Below, piece by piece: positions 1 to 9,246 of a stretch of DNA of 64,000 nucleotides. The DNA is from CAJLIR01 sp964408085 (GTDB lineage Bacteria > Bacillota_I > Bacilli_A > RF39 > UBA660), in the NCBI GenBank assembly GCA_964408085.1, contig CAYOYB010000005.1:62001-126000 (forward strand). Reading direction: 5' to 3'. The stretch's first letter is position 1. Every line of letters begins with the position of its first letter. The notes below the pieces were generated by a model. It made no database searches and was not told the origin of the DNA. It saw only the letters and a program-made list of their open reading frames with translations. A program made the translations under genes and the position numbers.

Positions 1-983
1 ATAATGACAAAATACTATATATAGCTGATTATAATACATATAGTCGTTATGTAGATAACGAAAATAATGATGTTTTAATCCTTAAAGGTGTTCCAAATAA
101 CTTTATAGATGTTATAAAGGGTGCAAATTTTAGTGAAGTGCAAGAAGATAAAGCTTTGATTTGCCCATCTAAATTATATCTAGGTAAAAATCCAGAAACA
201 TTCGATGAAGAATTTAAACAACAACTAATAAATGGTGAACAATACATAAATAAAAATATGACTATAAAATCAAATACATACAAAGAAACATATAAAATAA
301 TTGGAATTTATGATGTAAACAAATACTCTTATGGCGAATATAATGTTTGCTTTACTCAACAAAATAACATATTAGATATTTTTGATGCTGATATGGGATA
401 CGCAAATAAAAAATGTGAAGAAGATAATTTGAACTGTCAAAATATAAATAATTCTAAAAGCGCCATTATGGTTATTGATAATAATAAAAATATTTTAGAA
501 ATTGAAAACGAATTAAAATCAAAAGGATATAATTCTTATAGTAAAATTGGTGAGGTTAATACTTCTGGAATAGATTTTATTGTTAAAATTGCAATATTAA
601 TCGAAATAATGATTTTGATAGTTGCATTCATTATTACATTAGTTTTAAATAACAAATTTATACAATATAATAAAAAAAATAATCTTATTTACACATCATT
701 AGGATATGACAAAAATGTTTTAATTAAAATTAATTATTTAGAAGCAATTATTGCAACAATTATTAGTTTTATTTTAAGCATAATTGCTTGTTTAATTCTT
801 TATTTCTTTATAATGAATAATTATGGTGCAAATATACAATTAACAATGCCAATTTCAATTTCTTATACCGCTATAATATTAAGTTTTATAATTTCAATAT
901 TTGTATCTCTATTATCAATATATTTAGCTATTAAAAATAACAAAAACTCTATAATAGGTGATTTTGGTGATAATGAAATATAA
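1..983 (+). CDS. FtsX-like ABC transporter permease, 5' end missing
   Basis: The reading frame is open to the left edge of the window, so the GTG at 138 is an internal codon and the gene begins outside. The visible C-terminal part has an extracytoplasmic domain followed by three membrane helices (roughly plus-strand 580-660, 730-830 and 870-930). This is the end of a MacB/FtsX-type permease. The family exports peptides or lipids, or senses antibiotics, together with an ABC ATPase, which is not visible here. The stop overlaps the start of the next gene by 11 nt, so the two are translationally coupled. The protein is Asn/Ile/Lys-rich like the rest of the window. Its substrate cannot be told. 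Confidence 0.7.
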   Translation, partial: NDKILYIADYNTYSRYVDNENNDVLILKGVPNNFIDVIKGANFSEVQEDKALICPSKLYLGKNPETFDEEFKQQLINGEQYINKNMTIKSNTYKETYKIIGIYDVNKYSYGEYNVCFTQQNNILDIFDADMGYANKKCEEDNLNCQNINNSKSAIMVIDNNKNILEIENELKSKGYNSYSKIGEVNTSGIDFIVKIAILIEIMILIVAFIITLVLNNKFIQYNKKNNLIYTSLGYDKNVLIKINYLEAIIATIISFILSIIACLILYFFIMNNYGANIQLTMPISISYTAIILSFIISIFVSLLSIYLAIKNNKNSIIGDFGDNEI

Positions 984-2007
984 ATTCCTATATTTTAACA
1001 TTTTGCAAAAAAGAAAATTATGTAAATTTTCAATTATAATGTTTACAATTACTTTTATACTTTGTACATTAACACTTGGACTAAAAAACGGAGTTTATAA
1101 TAAATATAAAGAAATTAATAATTCAAATATTGATCACTCTTATTTAATTGTAAATTCAGATAATACATATGAAGATTTATATAAAGATATTAAAAGAAAT
1201 AAAAATATAACACAAGTGTACCCTATTTTATTATTAAATGATAATATAGTGATTTCATCCTTTGATAGTAATTTAATAACAATATTGCAAGGAAATTACC
1301 CTAAAAATAAAAATGAAATAATTGTACCTTCTAATAGCCAAAAAAACATAAATGACATTATAGAGATTAATAATAATAATATTTCGTATAAATTAAAAAT
1401 AGTTGGTATCTATGATTTGAAAAATCAGCCTTTTATTATGAATTATTACTGGCAAAATATTGTTTATACAACAAGTAACTTTTTAAATGATATATCAAAT
1501 GAATCAAATATAAATGGTATAATAATTCAAATAAATGATTATCAAAATGTTAAATCAACGATAAAACAATTAGAAAATTATAATATAACATTAATGAATA
1601 ACGATAATGCTGAAGTTTTAAATAGATATTATAATTACTACAATAGTATTAAAAATATATCAAACATTATACTAATATTAAGTTTTTTAGTAGTAATTAT
1701 AGTAGAATTTATTATATTCCATGATAATAAATTAAACATCGCAATAATGAAAAGTATAGGATATTCTTCTAAAAAATTAGCATTATTAACCACATTTTAT
1801 TCACAAATATTAACAATAATTTCATTAACTATTAGTTGCATTATTATTACAATCATTTATATTTTACTTAAAAATTTAATCATTTTAAATATAAATATTC
1901 TAATTCAAATTGTTATAGTATTTGCAATCATAAAAGCTATAACCAGTTTTATCCTATTTTTGATAATAAACAAAATTAATATAACTAAATTTATCAAAGA
2001 TGAATAA
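973..2007 (+). CDS. FtsX-like ABC transporter permease
   Basis: This 344-residue protein has one N-terminal membrane helix (about residues 20-40), a large external domain (about 45-220) and three C-terminal helices. That is half of a MacB/FtsX-type permease. I chose the ATG at 973 over an upstream GTG at 958 because it gives a normal N terminus. The gene overlaps the previous permease by 11 nt and the two probably form a heterodimeric exporter. A strong terminator follows. It may be cargo of the neighbouring conjugative element or a flanking chromosomal gene; the window does not decide this. Confidence 0.7.
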   Translation: MKYKFLYFNILQKRKLCKFSIIMFTITFILCTLTLGLKNGVYNKYKEINNSNIDHSYLIVNSDNTYEDLYKDIKRNKNITQVYPILLLNDNIVISSFDSNLITILQGNYPKNKNEIIVPSNSQKNINDIIEINNNNISYKLKIVGIYDLKNQPFIMNYYWQNIVYTTSNFLNDISNESNINGIIIQINDYQNVKSTIKQLENYNITLMNNDNAEVLNRYYNYYNSIKNISNIILILSFLVVIIVEFIIFHDNKLNIAIMKSIGYSSKKLALLTTFYSQILTIISLTISCIIITIIYILLKNLIILNINILIQIVIVFAIIKAITSFILFLIINKINITKFIKDE

Positions 2008-2066
2008 ATATTTTGACTCTAATTTTTTTACTGTGGTGCTAATTTTTAAAAAGGTATTATAAGGGG

Positions 2067-2106
2067 CTGTCATGAAATGAAATAATTTCATACAGTTCTT
2101 TTTTTA
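2067..2106 (+). terminator. rho-independent terminator after the permease genes
   Basis: Arms at 2067-2078 and 2085-2095 pair over 11 bp with one bulged C, followed by a T-rich tail. It also separates the plus-strand permeases from the convergent minus-strand relaxase gene, which ends at 2107. Confidence 0.75.
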
Positions 2107-3543
2107 TTAACTGCTAATCTCATATTGTAACTCATTAATAATTTGTTTTTCTTCTTGTTCTAATTCATACATTAAATGATTAACTGCTTGATTTATAAAT
2201 CTTTTATAATTTAATTCACGATAAAAATATTTATTTTTAAATTTATTAAATCGATTAGAATCATATCCCAATTTTTTTAATGCATCATAATATTCTTTTA
2301 TAGACATTTCAGTATCTAATGTAGTAACTGTTGATATTAAAGTATCGACATCAAAATTGTAATTGGAATTTTTAAGCCATCTTTCAAAAACTTTTTTTGT
2401 TTGATTATCATTTAATCCTGATAGCATACATATTTTATATAAATCTTTTGCAATATTTTTTTTAGTTTCATCTTTAGCATAATCATTACGACTTCGAAAA
2501 TTTAATTCATTGATATGCTTTTTTAAAAATTCTTTTTCATTATCCATAAAACCCATAGCTTGATATCTTTTATAATTTTGTAATATCTCATTTCCAATTT
2601 TAGAATACAAACGATTTAATTGATCGTTATAATATTTTCTTTCTTGATTACTTTTAGAACTACCATACAACTGATTAAGTTCTTTTTGATGTTGTTCCAA
2701 TAATCTTAAATATTTTGCATATTCATATTTAATGGAATCATGCATAAGAATATATTTAATAATAGAATCTAATTCTCTTTTATGTATACTCATATTCTTT
2801 GAATTATATTGTAGTCGTCCTACTTTAGATAACTTACTATAAAACTCTAACAACATTTTGTTTAATTCTTTACGATATTTATCACTAAATAATCTTTGTG
2901 ATTTAATTTTATTTAATTCTTTGGTACTAATAGTTCCTGTTATATTAGTAAATGTTTTATCCCTTAATTCATAAAACTTTTTGTTATCAACTAAATAATT
3001 AACAACATTACTTTTAAATTTATATATAACTGATTTTTGATATTGTGGTGTTGTTTTTGTTGGCACTTTCTCATATATGCAAAAATGAATATGTGGATGA
3101 TTAGTATCACGATGTAGTGTACACATCCATTCAACATTATTAATATCTAAACCCATATCAACAATTAAAGATGGCATAACATGATTAGTTAAACTATAAA
3201 AATCAGATTTTGTTATAAGACCATGATCAATTGCAAAATCAGGTGGAAAGGAAAGGAAACCTCGCCAAAAAATTCCCCTGTCCTCCATACCTTTTAATTT
3301 ATTAATAGCGTCTTTCTTTAAAATATCACCTTTAGAATTCCAAATAAACGTCTCATCATTTTCAGTTAAATAAGCATCCTTATCAGAATATAAAGCATAA
3401 TCCTTTAAAAGATTATATTCATCAATACTAGAAGAATCTGCTTTTTGTTTTTGACTTGCATATCCAATCCATTTAGTAATTGCTAATTTTTTATTTTTAG
3501 GAGTTTTATACTGCATTTGGAATACAATTTCACTCTTGCTCAT
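2107..3543 (-). CDS. MobL-type conjugative relaxase
   Basis: This 478-residue protein nicks the element's oriT and pilots the strand during conjugation. The N-terminal 200 residues carry the relaxase three-histidine signature HRDTNHPHIHF at about residues 143-153. The catalytic Tyr cannot be assigned with certainty. The C-terminal half is basic and helical and probably contacts DNA or the secretion channel. This layout matches the MobL/MobP-like relaxases of Firmicutes conjugative elements. The gene overlaps the upstream RHH accessory gene by 14 nt and is the last gene of the long minus-strand transfer operon. Confidence 0.85.
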   Translation of the reverse strand: MSKSEIVFQMQYKTPKNKKLAITKWIGYASQKQKADSSSIDEYNLLKDYALYSDKDAYLTENDETFIWNSKGDILKKDAINKLKGMEDRGIFWRGFLSFPPDFAIDHGLITKSDFYSLTNHVMPSLIVDMGLDINNVEWMCTLHRDTNHPHIHFCIYEKVPTKTTPQYQKSVIYKFKSNVVNYLVDNKKFYELRDKTFTNITGTISTKELNKIKSQRLFSDKYRKELNKMLLEFYSKLSKVGRLQYNSKNMSIHKRELDSIIKYILMHDSIKYEYAKYLRLLEQHQKELNQLYGSSKSNQERKYYNDQLNRLYSKIGNEILQNYKRYQAMGFMDNEKEFLKKHINELNFRSRNDYAKDETKKNIAKDLYKICMLSGLNDNQTKKVFERWLKNSNYNFDVDTLISTVTTLDTEMSIKEYYDALKKLGYDSNRFNKFKNKYFYRELNYKRFINQAVNHLMYELEQEEKQIINELQYEISS

Positions 3544-3961
3544 CTTCTAACTCCTTTTTACGAGATGCCATTTTTCTAATATCTTTTAGTACCATTTCTT
3601 CTGCTTTCTCTGTAATAGGATGTGGAATTATAGATACATTTAATTCTTCTTTTGTTTGTGGAACTTTTAAATGTTGCATAAAAATATCTTGTTGTTTTAA
3701 TAACCACCGAGTATTAAATTCAATTCTATTTTGAACTAAAAGTAACTGTTTAAAAAATGAATCAAAACTTTTTTTAAATGCCACATCAAATAAATTTAAA
3801 AATTGTGATTGGCTATCATTTAATTTATTTGTTTGCATTTTTTCTTTTACTGCTTGATATATGAACTCTGATATATTCATATTATTTTTTTCTGCAAAAA
3901 CACCAATCTCATTTTTCTCATCTTGATCTACACGAAAAGTAATTCTTTCTTCTTTTTTTAT
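3530..3961 (-). CDS. ribbon-helix-helix relaxosome accessory protein, probable AUA start
   Basis: From the first internal ATG (3880) the protein would be 116 residues, but the open frame continues upstream and encodes a clear ribbon-helix-helix segment (ERITFRVDQDEKN, then FAEKNNMNISEFI). The only in-frame start near a Shine-Dalgarno (AAAAGGGA) is ATA at 3961-3959, six bases downstream, giving 143 residues. The ATA overlaps the upstream gene's TAA as ATAA, the analogue of the usual ATGA coupling. RHH proteins of this kind bind oriT and help load the relaxase encoded just downstream. The RHH call is firm. The AUA start is inferred. Confidence 0.75.
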   Translation of the reverse strand: MKKEERITFRVDQDEKNEIGVFAEKNNMNISEFIYQAVKEKMQTNKLNDSQSQFLNLFDVAFKKSFDSFFKQLLLVQNRIEFNTRWLLKQQDIFMQHLKVPQTKEELNVSIIPHPITEKAEEMVLKDIRKMASRKKELEDEQE

Positions 3962-4131
3962 TTAGATCCCTTTTCATTATTAATAATTAAATTTAAGTTT
4001 TGCAATACAAAATCCTTTACAAAAATATCAATTAAATCTTGTTGAGTCATATTTTTTTTATTTAAAATTTGTCTTAAAACTTCTGCAAGAGTTATATCAA
4101 CTCGACCTTTAATAATACTATCATTATTTAT
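3958..4131 (-). CDS. small conjugation-operon protein, probable AUA start
   Basis: About 57 residues, no recognised domain. A helical segment with 'MTQQDLI' resembles part of a helix-turn-helix but is too short to call. A perfect Shine-Dalgarno (GGAGGTGA, 4144-4137) is followed eight bases later by in-frame ATA at 4131. Upstream ATG and GTG codons in this frame lie before or within that Shine-Dalgarno. Its stop overlaps the start of the RHH accessory gene, so both act together at mobilisation. Confidence 0.5.
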   Translation of the reverse strand: MNNDSIIKGRVDITLAEVLRQILNKKNMTQQDLIDIFVKDFVLQNLNLIINNEKGSK

Positions 4132-4206
4132 ATAAATCACCTCCATATAATGTACCAAATAATGTACCAAAAATTTTTAAAAATATAGATTAAAAAATCA
4201 AAATCG

Positions 4207-4420
4207 ATGTACCAAGTTGTGTGGCACTTTTTAGCAGGATAAGGGTGGCTGACAAACAACATCGCCAGTGGCGAGTTAGCCCTAAAATAAAGGGATTGAA
4301 AGATTTAAAAATGTCAGACATTTTTATTTTTGTATGACATTTGTATGACCTATTTTTATAGAATTTTAATAAAATAATACTAAAAATCTAATATTGTATG
4401 ACAAAAGTTATAACAAATCT
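4207..4420. other. candidate oriT region
   Basis: This is a gene-free stretch (4132-4610 holds no convincing gene) just upstream of the mobilisation genes. It contains an unusually GC-rich nested inverted repeat: inner arms TCGCC/GGCGA around AGT at about 4262-4274, and an outer imperfect pair from about 4241 to 4284. Three direct copies of TGTATGAC follow at 4331, 4342 and 4395, plus a TGTCAGACA palindrome near 4312. Copies of ATGTACCA (4150, 4162, 4207) lie just to the left. An origin of transfer recognised by the MobL relaxase is expected here; the nick site cannot be named. Confidence 0.4.
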
Positions 4421-4543
4421 GCTATTTTTTGCTATCAAAAATGGCGTTTTTGTACACAAATTTTAAATATTTGCAAAAATATATTATTAAATTTTAAATA
4501 GTTGATTATTAAAAAAATGTACTTTTTATGTACCTAAAAAAAT

Positions 4544-4585
4544 TAATTTAATCCATTTAACTAGGATCGACCAAATATTTTTTTA
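4544..4585 (-). pseudogene. decayed duplicate of the 3' end of the M23 peptidase gene
   Basis: The 42 bases match the last about 45 bases of the M23 gene (4891-4938) with a few substitutions and one internal deletion, including the codons for VDPS and the terminal NGLN-stop. It marks a past duplication or recombination around the small gene 4611-4877. Confidence 0.6.
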
Positions 4586-4610
4586 ATTATCAATAATGTA
4601 CCTCAAATCA

Positions 4611-4877
4611 TTATATTTTTATAGTTAATGGAATTTTTTCCATCTCATGAGCAACATAAAAACTATAATTATTTACAAAGGTTTCATAGTCCATTTCTTT
4701 ATCATCAGAGCCATCACCATTACTCTCAAATACCTTAATAGTTTTATCATCTAAATAAAAAGATGCAACACCATCGGCACCTGTAATATTATTATGAGTA
4801 AATAACTGAAGTTCTTGACTCTCATCAGAACGAATCAAATCTTTTGCAATTTTTAACTCTTTTAATTTGTTATCCAT
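4611..4877 (-). CDS. small acidic protein of the conjugative element, unknown
   Basis: 88 residues, acidic, no membrane segment and no motif I recognise. It has ATG with a good Shine-Dalgarno (GGAGGGATTATTT) placed right after the stop of the M23 gene, so it is in the transfer operon. It sits between the real 3' end of the M23 gene and its decayed copy, as though the gene arrived by the recombination that duplicated that end. Confidence 0.6.
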   Translation of the reverse strand: MDNKLKELKIAKDLIRSDESQELQLFTHNNITGADGVASFYLDDKTIKVFESNGDGSDDKEMDYETFVNNYSFYVAHEMEKIPLTIKI

Positions 4878-4890
4878 AAATAATCCCTCC

Positions 4891-5460
4891 TTAATTTAAA
4901 CCATTTATTACATAGCTAGGATCAACCAAATATTTTTTTTCAAACGATAATTTATCAATAGTTATAGCAAAATGTAAATGATATCCTGTACTAGCTCCTG
5001 TACTACCAACACAACCAATTTTATCACCCTGCTTAACCTTTTGCCCATCAGAAACAACAATAGAATCATCTAACATATGACCATAAATACTATAAAAGGT
5101 TGTACCATCGAATTGGTGTTCTATATAAACATAATTTCCAAATCCCCCCTCATCATAGCCTGTAGCAACAACATAACCATCGGCACTTGATAAAATATTT
5201 GTTCCCTCACTAGTTGCTAAATCAATTCCTTTATGAAATTCATTTTTACCGTTATTTAATGGATCATCCCTCTCACCATATTCAGATGTAATGGTATATA
5301 AAGTACCATCTTCAAACGGAATTTTGAAATAATTTGCAACTACAATTGATGAATCACCACCACTTGAATTACTAACTAACAAGACCAAAAATATAATAAA
5401 AAACAAAGAAGAAAATGTTGATATAATTATTATCTTCAAAGGTGTTTTTATGTTATTCAC
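4891..5460 (-). CDS. M23-family cell-wall peptidase of the conjugation machinery
   Basis: 189 residues: a short cytoplasmic N terminus, one membrane helix (about residues 10-32) and a C-terminal LytM/M23 domain. The zinc ligands are visible as HKGID (about 77-81) and HLHF (about 162-165), with YGHM between. It should cut peptidoglycan locally so the mating channel can cross the wall, the job done by CwlT-like enzymes in Tn916-type elements. The start is GTG at 5460, six bases after GGAGG, overlapping the virB4 stop by one base. Confidence 0.85.
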   Translation of the reverse strand: MNNIKTPLKIIIISTFSSLFFIIFLVLLVSNSSGGDSSIVVANYFKIPFEDGTLYTITSEYGERDDPLNNGKNEFHKGIDLATSEGTNILSSADGYVVATGYDEGGFGNYVYIEHQFDGTTFYSIYGHMLDDSIVVSDGQKVKQGDKIGCVGSTGASTGYHLHFAITIDKLSFEKKYLVDPSYVINGLN

Positions 5461-7835
5461 TATCTACCTCCTGATGTTCCAAACAATTCTTTTTCTTCTT
5501 GTCGTAAATGAATTTGAATAGGAATTCTTGTGTCCTGCCCAACAACAAATAACCCCTGACCTTTAGATGCAGTGGTTAAAAATTGTGTTTCTGATTCACT
5601 TAAATTCATCATCTTTTTTACTGATTCGATTTCTTTTATTCCCTGCTCCATAACAAAAAGATATGAACTATTATCAATAATAACCTGTCCATATCGTTCT
5701 AAATTGTTAGCAGTATAATCAATAAAATTTTGTGAAATAGTCCATACACCACAATTATATTTTCTTGCACGTTTAGTACATTTTTTTAAAAAATCTGCTC
5801 CATCAGGATTATTAGGATCAATAAGTAAATGAGCCTCATCACAGACAAAAATAACCTGTTCATTTCGATTTTTACTTATTTGATTCCAACACCAAGAAAA
5901 AATATTAAAGAACTGTGTTTTTAAAATCACCTCATCAGAATCAACTAAACTATGAATATCTAATACAATAAAGTCAGTATCATCATTAACATGAATTGAT
6001 GATGTTCCATTAAATATTTTAGCATCTGCACCAATAGTAGCTCTTTTTAACATAGAACAAATTTTTTCTAATGACTCAATAACATTTTGTGCTTCTTTAT
6101 CAAGTTTAGATTTATCTAATATTTGTTTTGTTTTATTATATAAATCCTGCATAATAGGATAATCTTCACTTGTAAATTTAGATAAATCAGTTTCGAAATC
6201 AATACCTTTGTCTTTATAAACCTCAATTAATATTTCCTCAATTTTAGTAAGTTCATAAGCACTCAAATCTTGAAGATAATATTTTATAAATGTTCTAAAA
6301 GTTTGAAAGTGTCTTGATAAATCATTATTGAAATTTTTAGAATCATCACTATCATCAACACCTTTGCGTACCTCCAAAGGATTAATAATTCCCGAAATCC
6401 CTGTACCACAATCAATCCAACATCCCCCAACATTTTCACAAAGGTCACGATATTCTCGTTCAGGATCTATAATGATAACTTTCGAGCCACGACACCAAGT
6501 CCCTCTAATCAACTTTTTAATTAAAGTTGATTTACCTGATCCTGACTTACCAACTATAACAGCATTAGAATTATTTCTTTTATTACTTCTTTTCCATAAA
6601 TCGAAAAATAAAAGACCACCAAGAGAATCATTTCCAAGCATAATTGCATCGCCATCATCTTGTAAATTTTGAAAAATAAAAGGAAACGTTGATGCTAATG
6701 TCATCATAGGAATTGAAAGTCCATATTGTTCCTCTAAATTTGAATACATAGTTGGCAAACACATTTTAAGAGAACGTTCTTGTTCGAACATTAAATCTGC
6801 TCCATTTAACCCATATGCTGATAAAGCAGCTTTTAGTTCTCTTTTAGTTTTTTCCATTTCTTCCTTTGTTTCACCATAACAAAAAAAATTAACAGTTAGG
6901 GAAGAAAAATTTTCATGTTCTCGATCAATACGATTAACAAGTTCCACTAAATCTTGCATTTGATTATTAAATAAAATTTGATCGTTATAATCATTTATAT
7001 TAATCATTTTTGATTTTAGTTCAGACATACTTTTCTTTATTGTATTACTAATTTCTATCGTATTTGTTGGACTAATAGTCATAACCATACGAGTATGATG
7101 AATATTAGCAACTGCACCAAGCCACCCAACTGTAACCATAGATGGATAAGAAATGAGAGTTACTACACTTACATAAGCATCGCCTAAAACTAGGTCTTTT
7201 TCATTAATTTTAAGCCCTTTTGGAGCGATTCGCTCCTTAAACGAACGATTTATAGTAGTAGCATCTTTCTTGAAAATATCAAGCGAAGAAACAGGATTTA
7301 ACATTACATATAGTAACTCTCTCCATTCCTCGCTTAATATTTTTTCAGTATGAATTCCTATAGAAGAAAATTCTTGAATTAAATCATTAATTTTTTGATT
7401 TAATAATGTTTCACTTTCTGAATCTTCCTCGATAATCAAATAAAATTCACGATTTACAACTGACTTTTTATTATTAATATTACTAATAAAATCAAAATCT
7501 TCTTCTAGCAATTTTACTTTATTCTTATTATTTTCTTGTTTTATTTTAGATGCAATAATATTTAAATTATTTTCAAGATTAATTGGTTTATCAATACAAA
7601 ATATTTTAAACTTATAATCAATAGAATTAAATACTTTTTTTAGTTGACTAACCTTTACTTGTTGTTCTTCATCAAACAAAAGAGAAAGATTAATGGAATC
7701 TATTTTAATTCCACCAATTATCTTATTATTATCTAAAAAAACATAATTATTCCATACCTCATTAAAGGGAATAATATCTAATACAGTTTTAGAAATTTTT
7801 TTGTTTTTTATTTTAAATATTTTATCTATTATCAA
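5460..7835 (-). CDS. VirB4/TraE-type conjugation ATPase
   Basis: 791-residue hexameric ATPase that powers the type IV secretion channel. It has an N-terminal CagE/TrbE-like region, then Walker A GKSGSGKST (about residues 429-437) and Walker B VIFVCDEAH (about 660-668), then a conserved RKYN/SQN region. Length is normal for Gram-positive VirB4 proteins. The start is TTG at 7835, seven bases after AAGGG and overlapping the upstream gene's TGA. The order PrgI-like, VirB6-like, VirB4, wall hydrolase is typical of Firmicutes elements. Confidence 0.92.
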   Translation of the reverse strand: MIIDKIFKIKNKKISKTVLDIIPFNEVWNNYVFLDNNKIIGGIKIDSINLSLLFDEEQQVKVSQLKKVFNSIDYKFKIFCIDKPINLENNLNIIASKIKQENNKNKVKLLEEDFDFISNINNKKSVVNREFYLIIEEDSESETLLNQKINDLIQEFSSIGIHTEKILSEEWRELLYVMLNPVSSLDIFKKDATTINRSFKERIAPKGLKINEKDLVLGDAYVSVVTLISYPSMVTVGWLGAVANIHHTRMVMTISPTNTIEISNTIKKSMSELKSKMININDYNDQILFNNQMQDLVELVNRIDREHENFSSLTVNFFCYGETKEEMEKTKRELKAALSAYGLNGADLMFEQERSLKMCLPTMYSNLEEQYGLSIPMMTLASTFPFIFQNLQDDGDAIMLGNDSLGGLLFFDLWKRSNKRNNSNAVIVGKSGSGKSTLIKKLIRGTWCRGSKVIIIDPEREYRDLCENVGGCWIDCGTGISGIINPLEVRKGVDDSDDSKNFNNDLSRHFQTFRTFIKYYLQDLSAYELTKIEEILIEVYKDKGIDFETDLSKFTSEDYPIMQDLYNKTKQILDKSKLDKEAQNVIESLEKICSMLKRATIGADAKIFNGTSSIHVNDDTDFIVLDIHSLVDSDEVILKTQFFNIFSWCWNQISKNRNEQVIFVCDEAHLLIDPNNPDGADFLKKCTKRARKYNCGVWTISQNFIDYTANNLERYGQVIIDNSSYLFVMEQGIKEIESVKKMMNLSESETQFLTTASKGQGLFVVGQDTRIPIQIHLRQEEKELFGTSGGR

Positions 7836-8065
7836 ATATTTTCCCTTATTGAAGAAAGTAAAATTGTAATATCTTTATCAGTAAGTTCTTTTTGCTTATT
7901 TACCTTTTTTAATTCATCTAATTTAATAATTAATCGAATTAAGTATCTATTAAACTCCGAAATTGATTTTTTATTTTTAAAAGCAATTCTTCTAAATTTA
8001 GCTTTATCTTTTGGCTCAAGATATGTGTATACAGCAGAACTATATAATTTTAGTCTACTCCTCAT
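7832..8065 (-). CDS. small basic protein of the conjugative element
   Basis: 77 residues, basic and helical, no recognised domain; a ribbon-helix-helix-like fold is possible but not shown. ATG at 8065 follows AAAGGA and overlaps the end of the upstream gene by 11 nt. The stop overlaps the virB4 start by 4 nt, so it is cotranslated with virB4. Confidence 0.6.
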   Translation of the reverse strand: MRSRLKLYSSAVYTYLEPKDKAKFRRIAFKNKKSISEFNRYLIRLIIKLDELKKVNKQKELTDKDITILLSSIRENI

Positions 8066-8408
8066 ATTTAGAAATCCTTTCTAGATGTTTATTAACACCA
8101 TTATAATCATAAGTCCTTAAAATTCCCATATTTAAAATAGCAACAGGAACATCAACATAATTATAACTAATAGTTCCACATATCTCTTTTATAATTCTAT
8201 TCTTCTTTAATACTTTTAAAAGTCCATTTTTATTAATGAATGGATCCAAAATAGCGTTGCCTTTAGCAAGATAGACATCAGTAAGGTTTAAAGTTATATC
8301 ATGACACTCTACATGATTTTCATATCTTAATCTTATTCGATTATTTGGATATGTATAAACACCTATATTGTAATTCTTACCATTTAATTTTATCTTTTTT
8401 CTGCGAAT
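8055..8408 (-). CDS. conjugative-element protein, possibly DUF4313-like; start AUU or GTG
   Basis: About 117 residues, mixed alpha/beta, with a conserved-looking stretch 'AILDPFINKNGLL' that reminds me of small DUF4313-type proteins of Firmicutes mobile elements (from memory, not verified). The Shine-Dalgarno GGAGG (8420-8416) sits directly after the upstream stop. The GTG at 8414 is only one base away, while an in-frame ATT at 8408 is seven bases away and gives N terminus (M)RRKKIKLNG. Confidence 0.55.
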   Translation of the reverse strand: MRRKKIKLNGKNYNIGVYTYPNNRIRLRYENHVECHDITLNLTDVYLAKGNAILDPFINKNGLLKVLKKNRIIKEICGTISYNYVDVPVAILNMGILRTYDYNGVNKHLERISKYEE

Positions 8409-8420
8409 AATCACTCCTCC

Positions 8421-8789
8421 TTATATTCTAACATCAAATACATAACTATACTTTTTTTTCGTATTTTTTATTAAATTTATCATTTTAATTTCATCATTAT
8501 ATAATAATGACAATTCGTGTGCTACTTTATCAGCATCCTTTTTATTTTGACAATAAACGCAAAACATACCATTTTCAGAATCATATTCTAATCTTTTATT
8601 TAATTCTGAAAAATTATTTTCTAAATAATCTCTAAATGCATCTTCATAACAATGTCCATCACCATAATAACAAGATTCCGTTTTTTCTTCATCAACCCAA
8701 TCATAGCAATAATCACTTTGATATAAAATTACACCATACAAATTATCTTCATATTTAGATATTTTAAATGGTTTATTTTTATTTTTCAG
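8421..8789 (-). CDS. small protein of the conjugative element; probable CUG start
   Basis: About 122 residues, acidic, Tyr/Cys-rich middle, no recognised family. A strong Shine-Dalgarno (GGAGGA) overlaps the upstream stop. The only in-frame initiation-type codon within normal distance is CTG at 8789. The next is TTG at 8741, which has no Shine-Dalgarno. An in-frame TAG directly precedes the CTG, so the gene cannot begin further up. Confidence 0.5.
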   Translation of the reverse strand: MKNKNKPFKISKYEDNLYGVILYQSDYCYDWVDEEKTESCYYGDGHCYEDAFRDYLENNFSELNKRLEYDSENGMFCVYCQNKKDADKVAHELSLLYNDEIKMINLIKNTKKKYSYVFDVRI

Positions 8790-8801
8790 CTAAAAATCCT
8801 C

Positions 8802-9182
8802 CTATATTTTTATATTTTTAAAATCTAATTCCATCCTAACCTCTTCAAGAGCCTTTTCATCAACAACTTTATAATTTTTAATACTACCACCCTGTTGTAA
8901 ATAAACAAGTCTATCAATAATGTCTTTTCTAACTTCAGCTTCACAACGATTTAAAAAACTACCAAAAGTAGTGATAATTGGAGTCATAGTATCAGATTCA
9001 TAATCATAAAATTTCAAATCAGTTTGTCCAACTTTATTATTATAATCAACGATAAAGTCGGGAATATCTTTATACTTAATTACAACCTCATTAATGCCAT
9101 CATCAACATAAACAAGTCGCTCATCTGATTCCAATAATTTTTTTATTTCGTTCTTATTATAATATTTAATCTTTTGATTTAT
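8802..9182 (-). CDS. small protein of the conjugative element; probable AUA start
   Basis: About 126 residues, no recognised domain. A textbook Shine-Dalgarno (GGAGGGA, 9194-9188) is followed after seven bases (counted from GGAGG) by in-frame ATA at 9182, itself preceded by an in-frame TAA. The first conventional start is TTG at 9134, 48 bases further with no ribosome site. It is the first gene after the terminator of the XRE gene. A promoter is not obvious, so it may be read through from upstream. Confidence 0.55.
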   Translation of the reverse strand: MNQKIKYYNKNEIKKLLESDERLVYVDDGINEVVIKYKDIPDFIVDYNNKVGQTDLKFYDYESDTMTPIITTFGSFLNRCEAEVRKDIIDRLVYLQQGGSIKNYKVVDEKALEEVRMELDFKNIKI

Positions 9183-9198
9183 TTATATCCCTCCATAA

Positions 9199-9224
9199 CA
9201 AAAAATCAACTAATAAAAGTTGAT
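9199..9224 (-). terminator. terminator after the XRE-membrane regulator gene
   Basis: Seven-base perfect stem (9205-9211 with 9218-9224) followed on the minus strand by TTTTTT. It lies between the cargo pair and the rest of the transfer genes. Confidence 0.75.
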
Positions 9225-9246
9225 CTACTTTATAAATTGTAATTTG

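Noticed and set aside
4331..4402. TGTATGAC repeats as a CRISPR array
   Set aside because: Repeats are 8 bp with irregular spacing of 3 and 45 bp and no cas genes; more likely protein-binding sites near oriT.
6328..6672. Plus-strand open frame inside virB4
   Set aside because: Antisense shadow of the strongly conserved Walker A region; no ribosome site.
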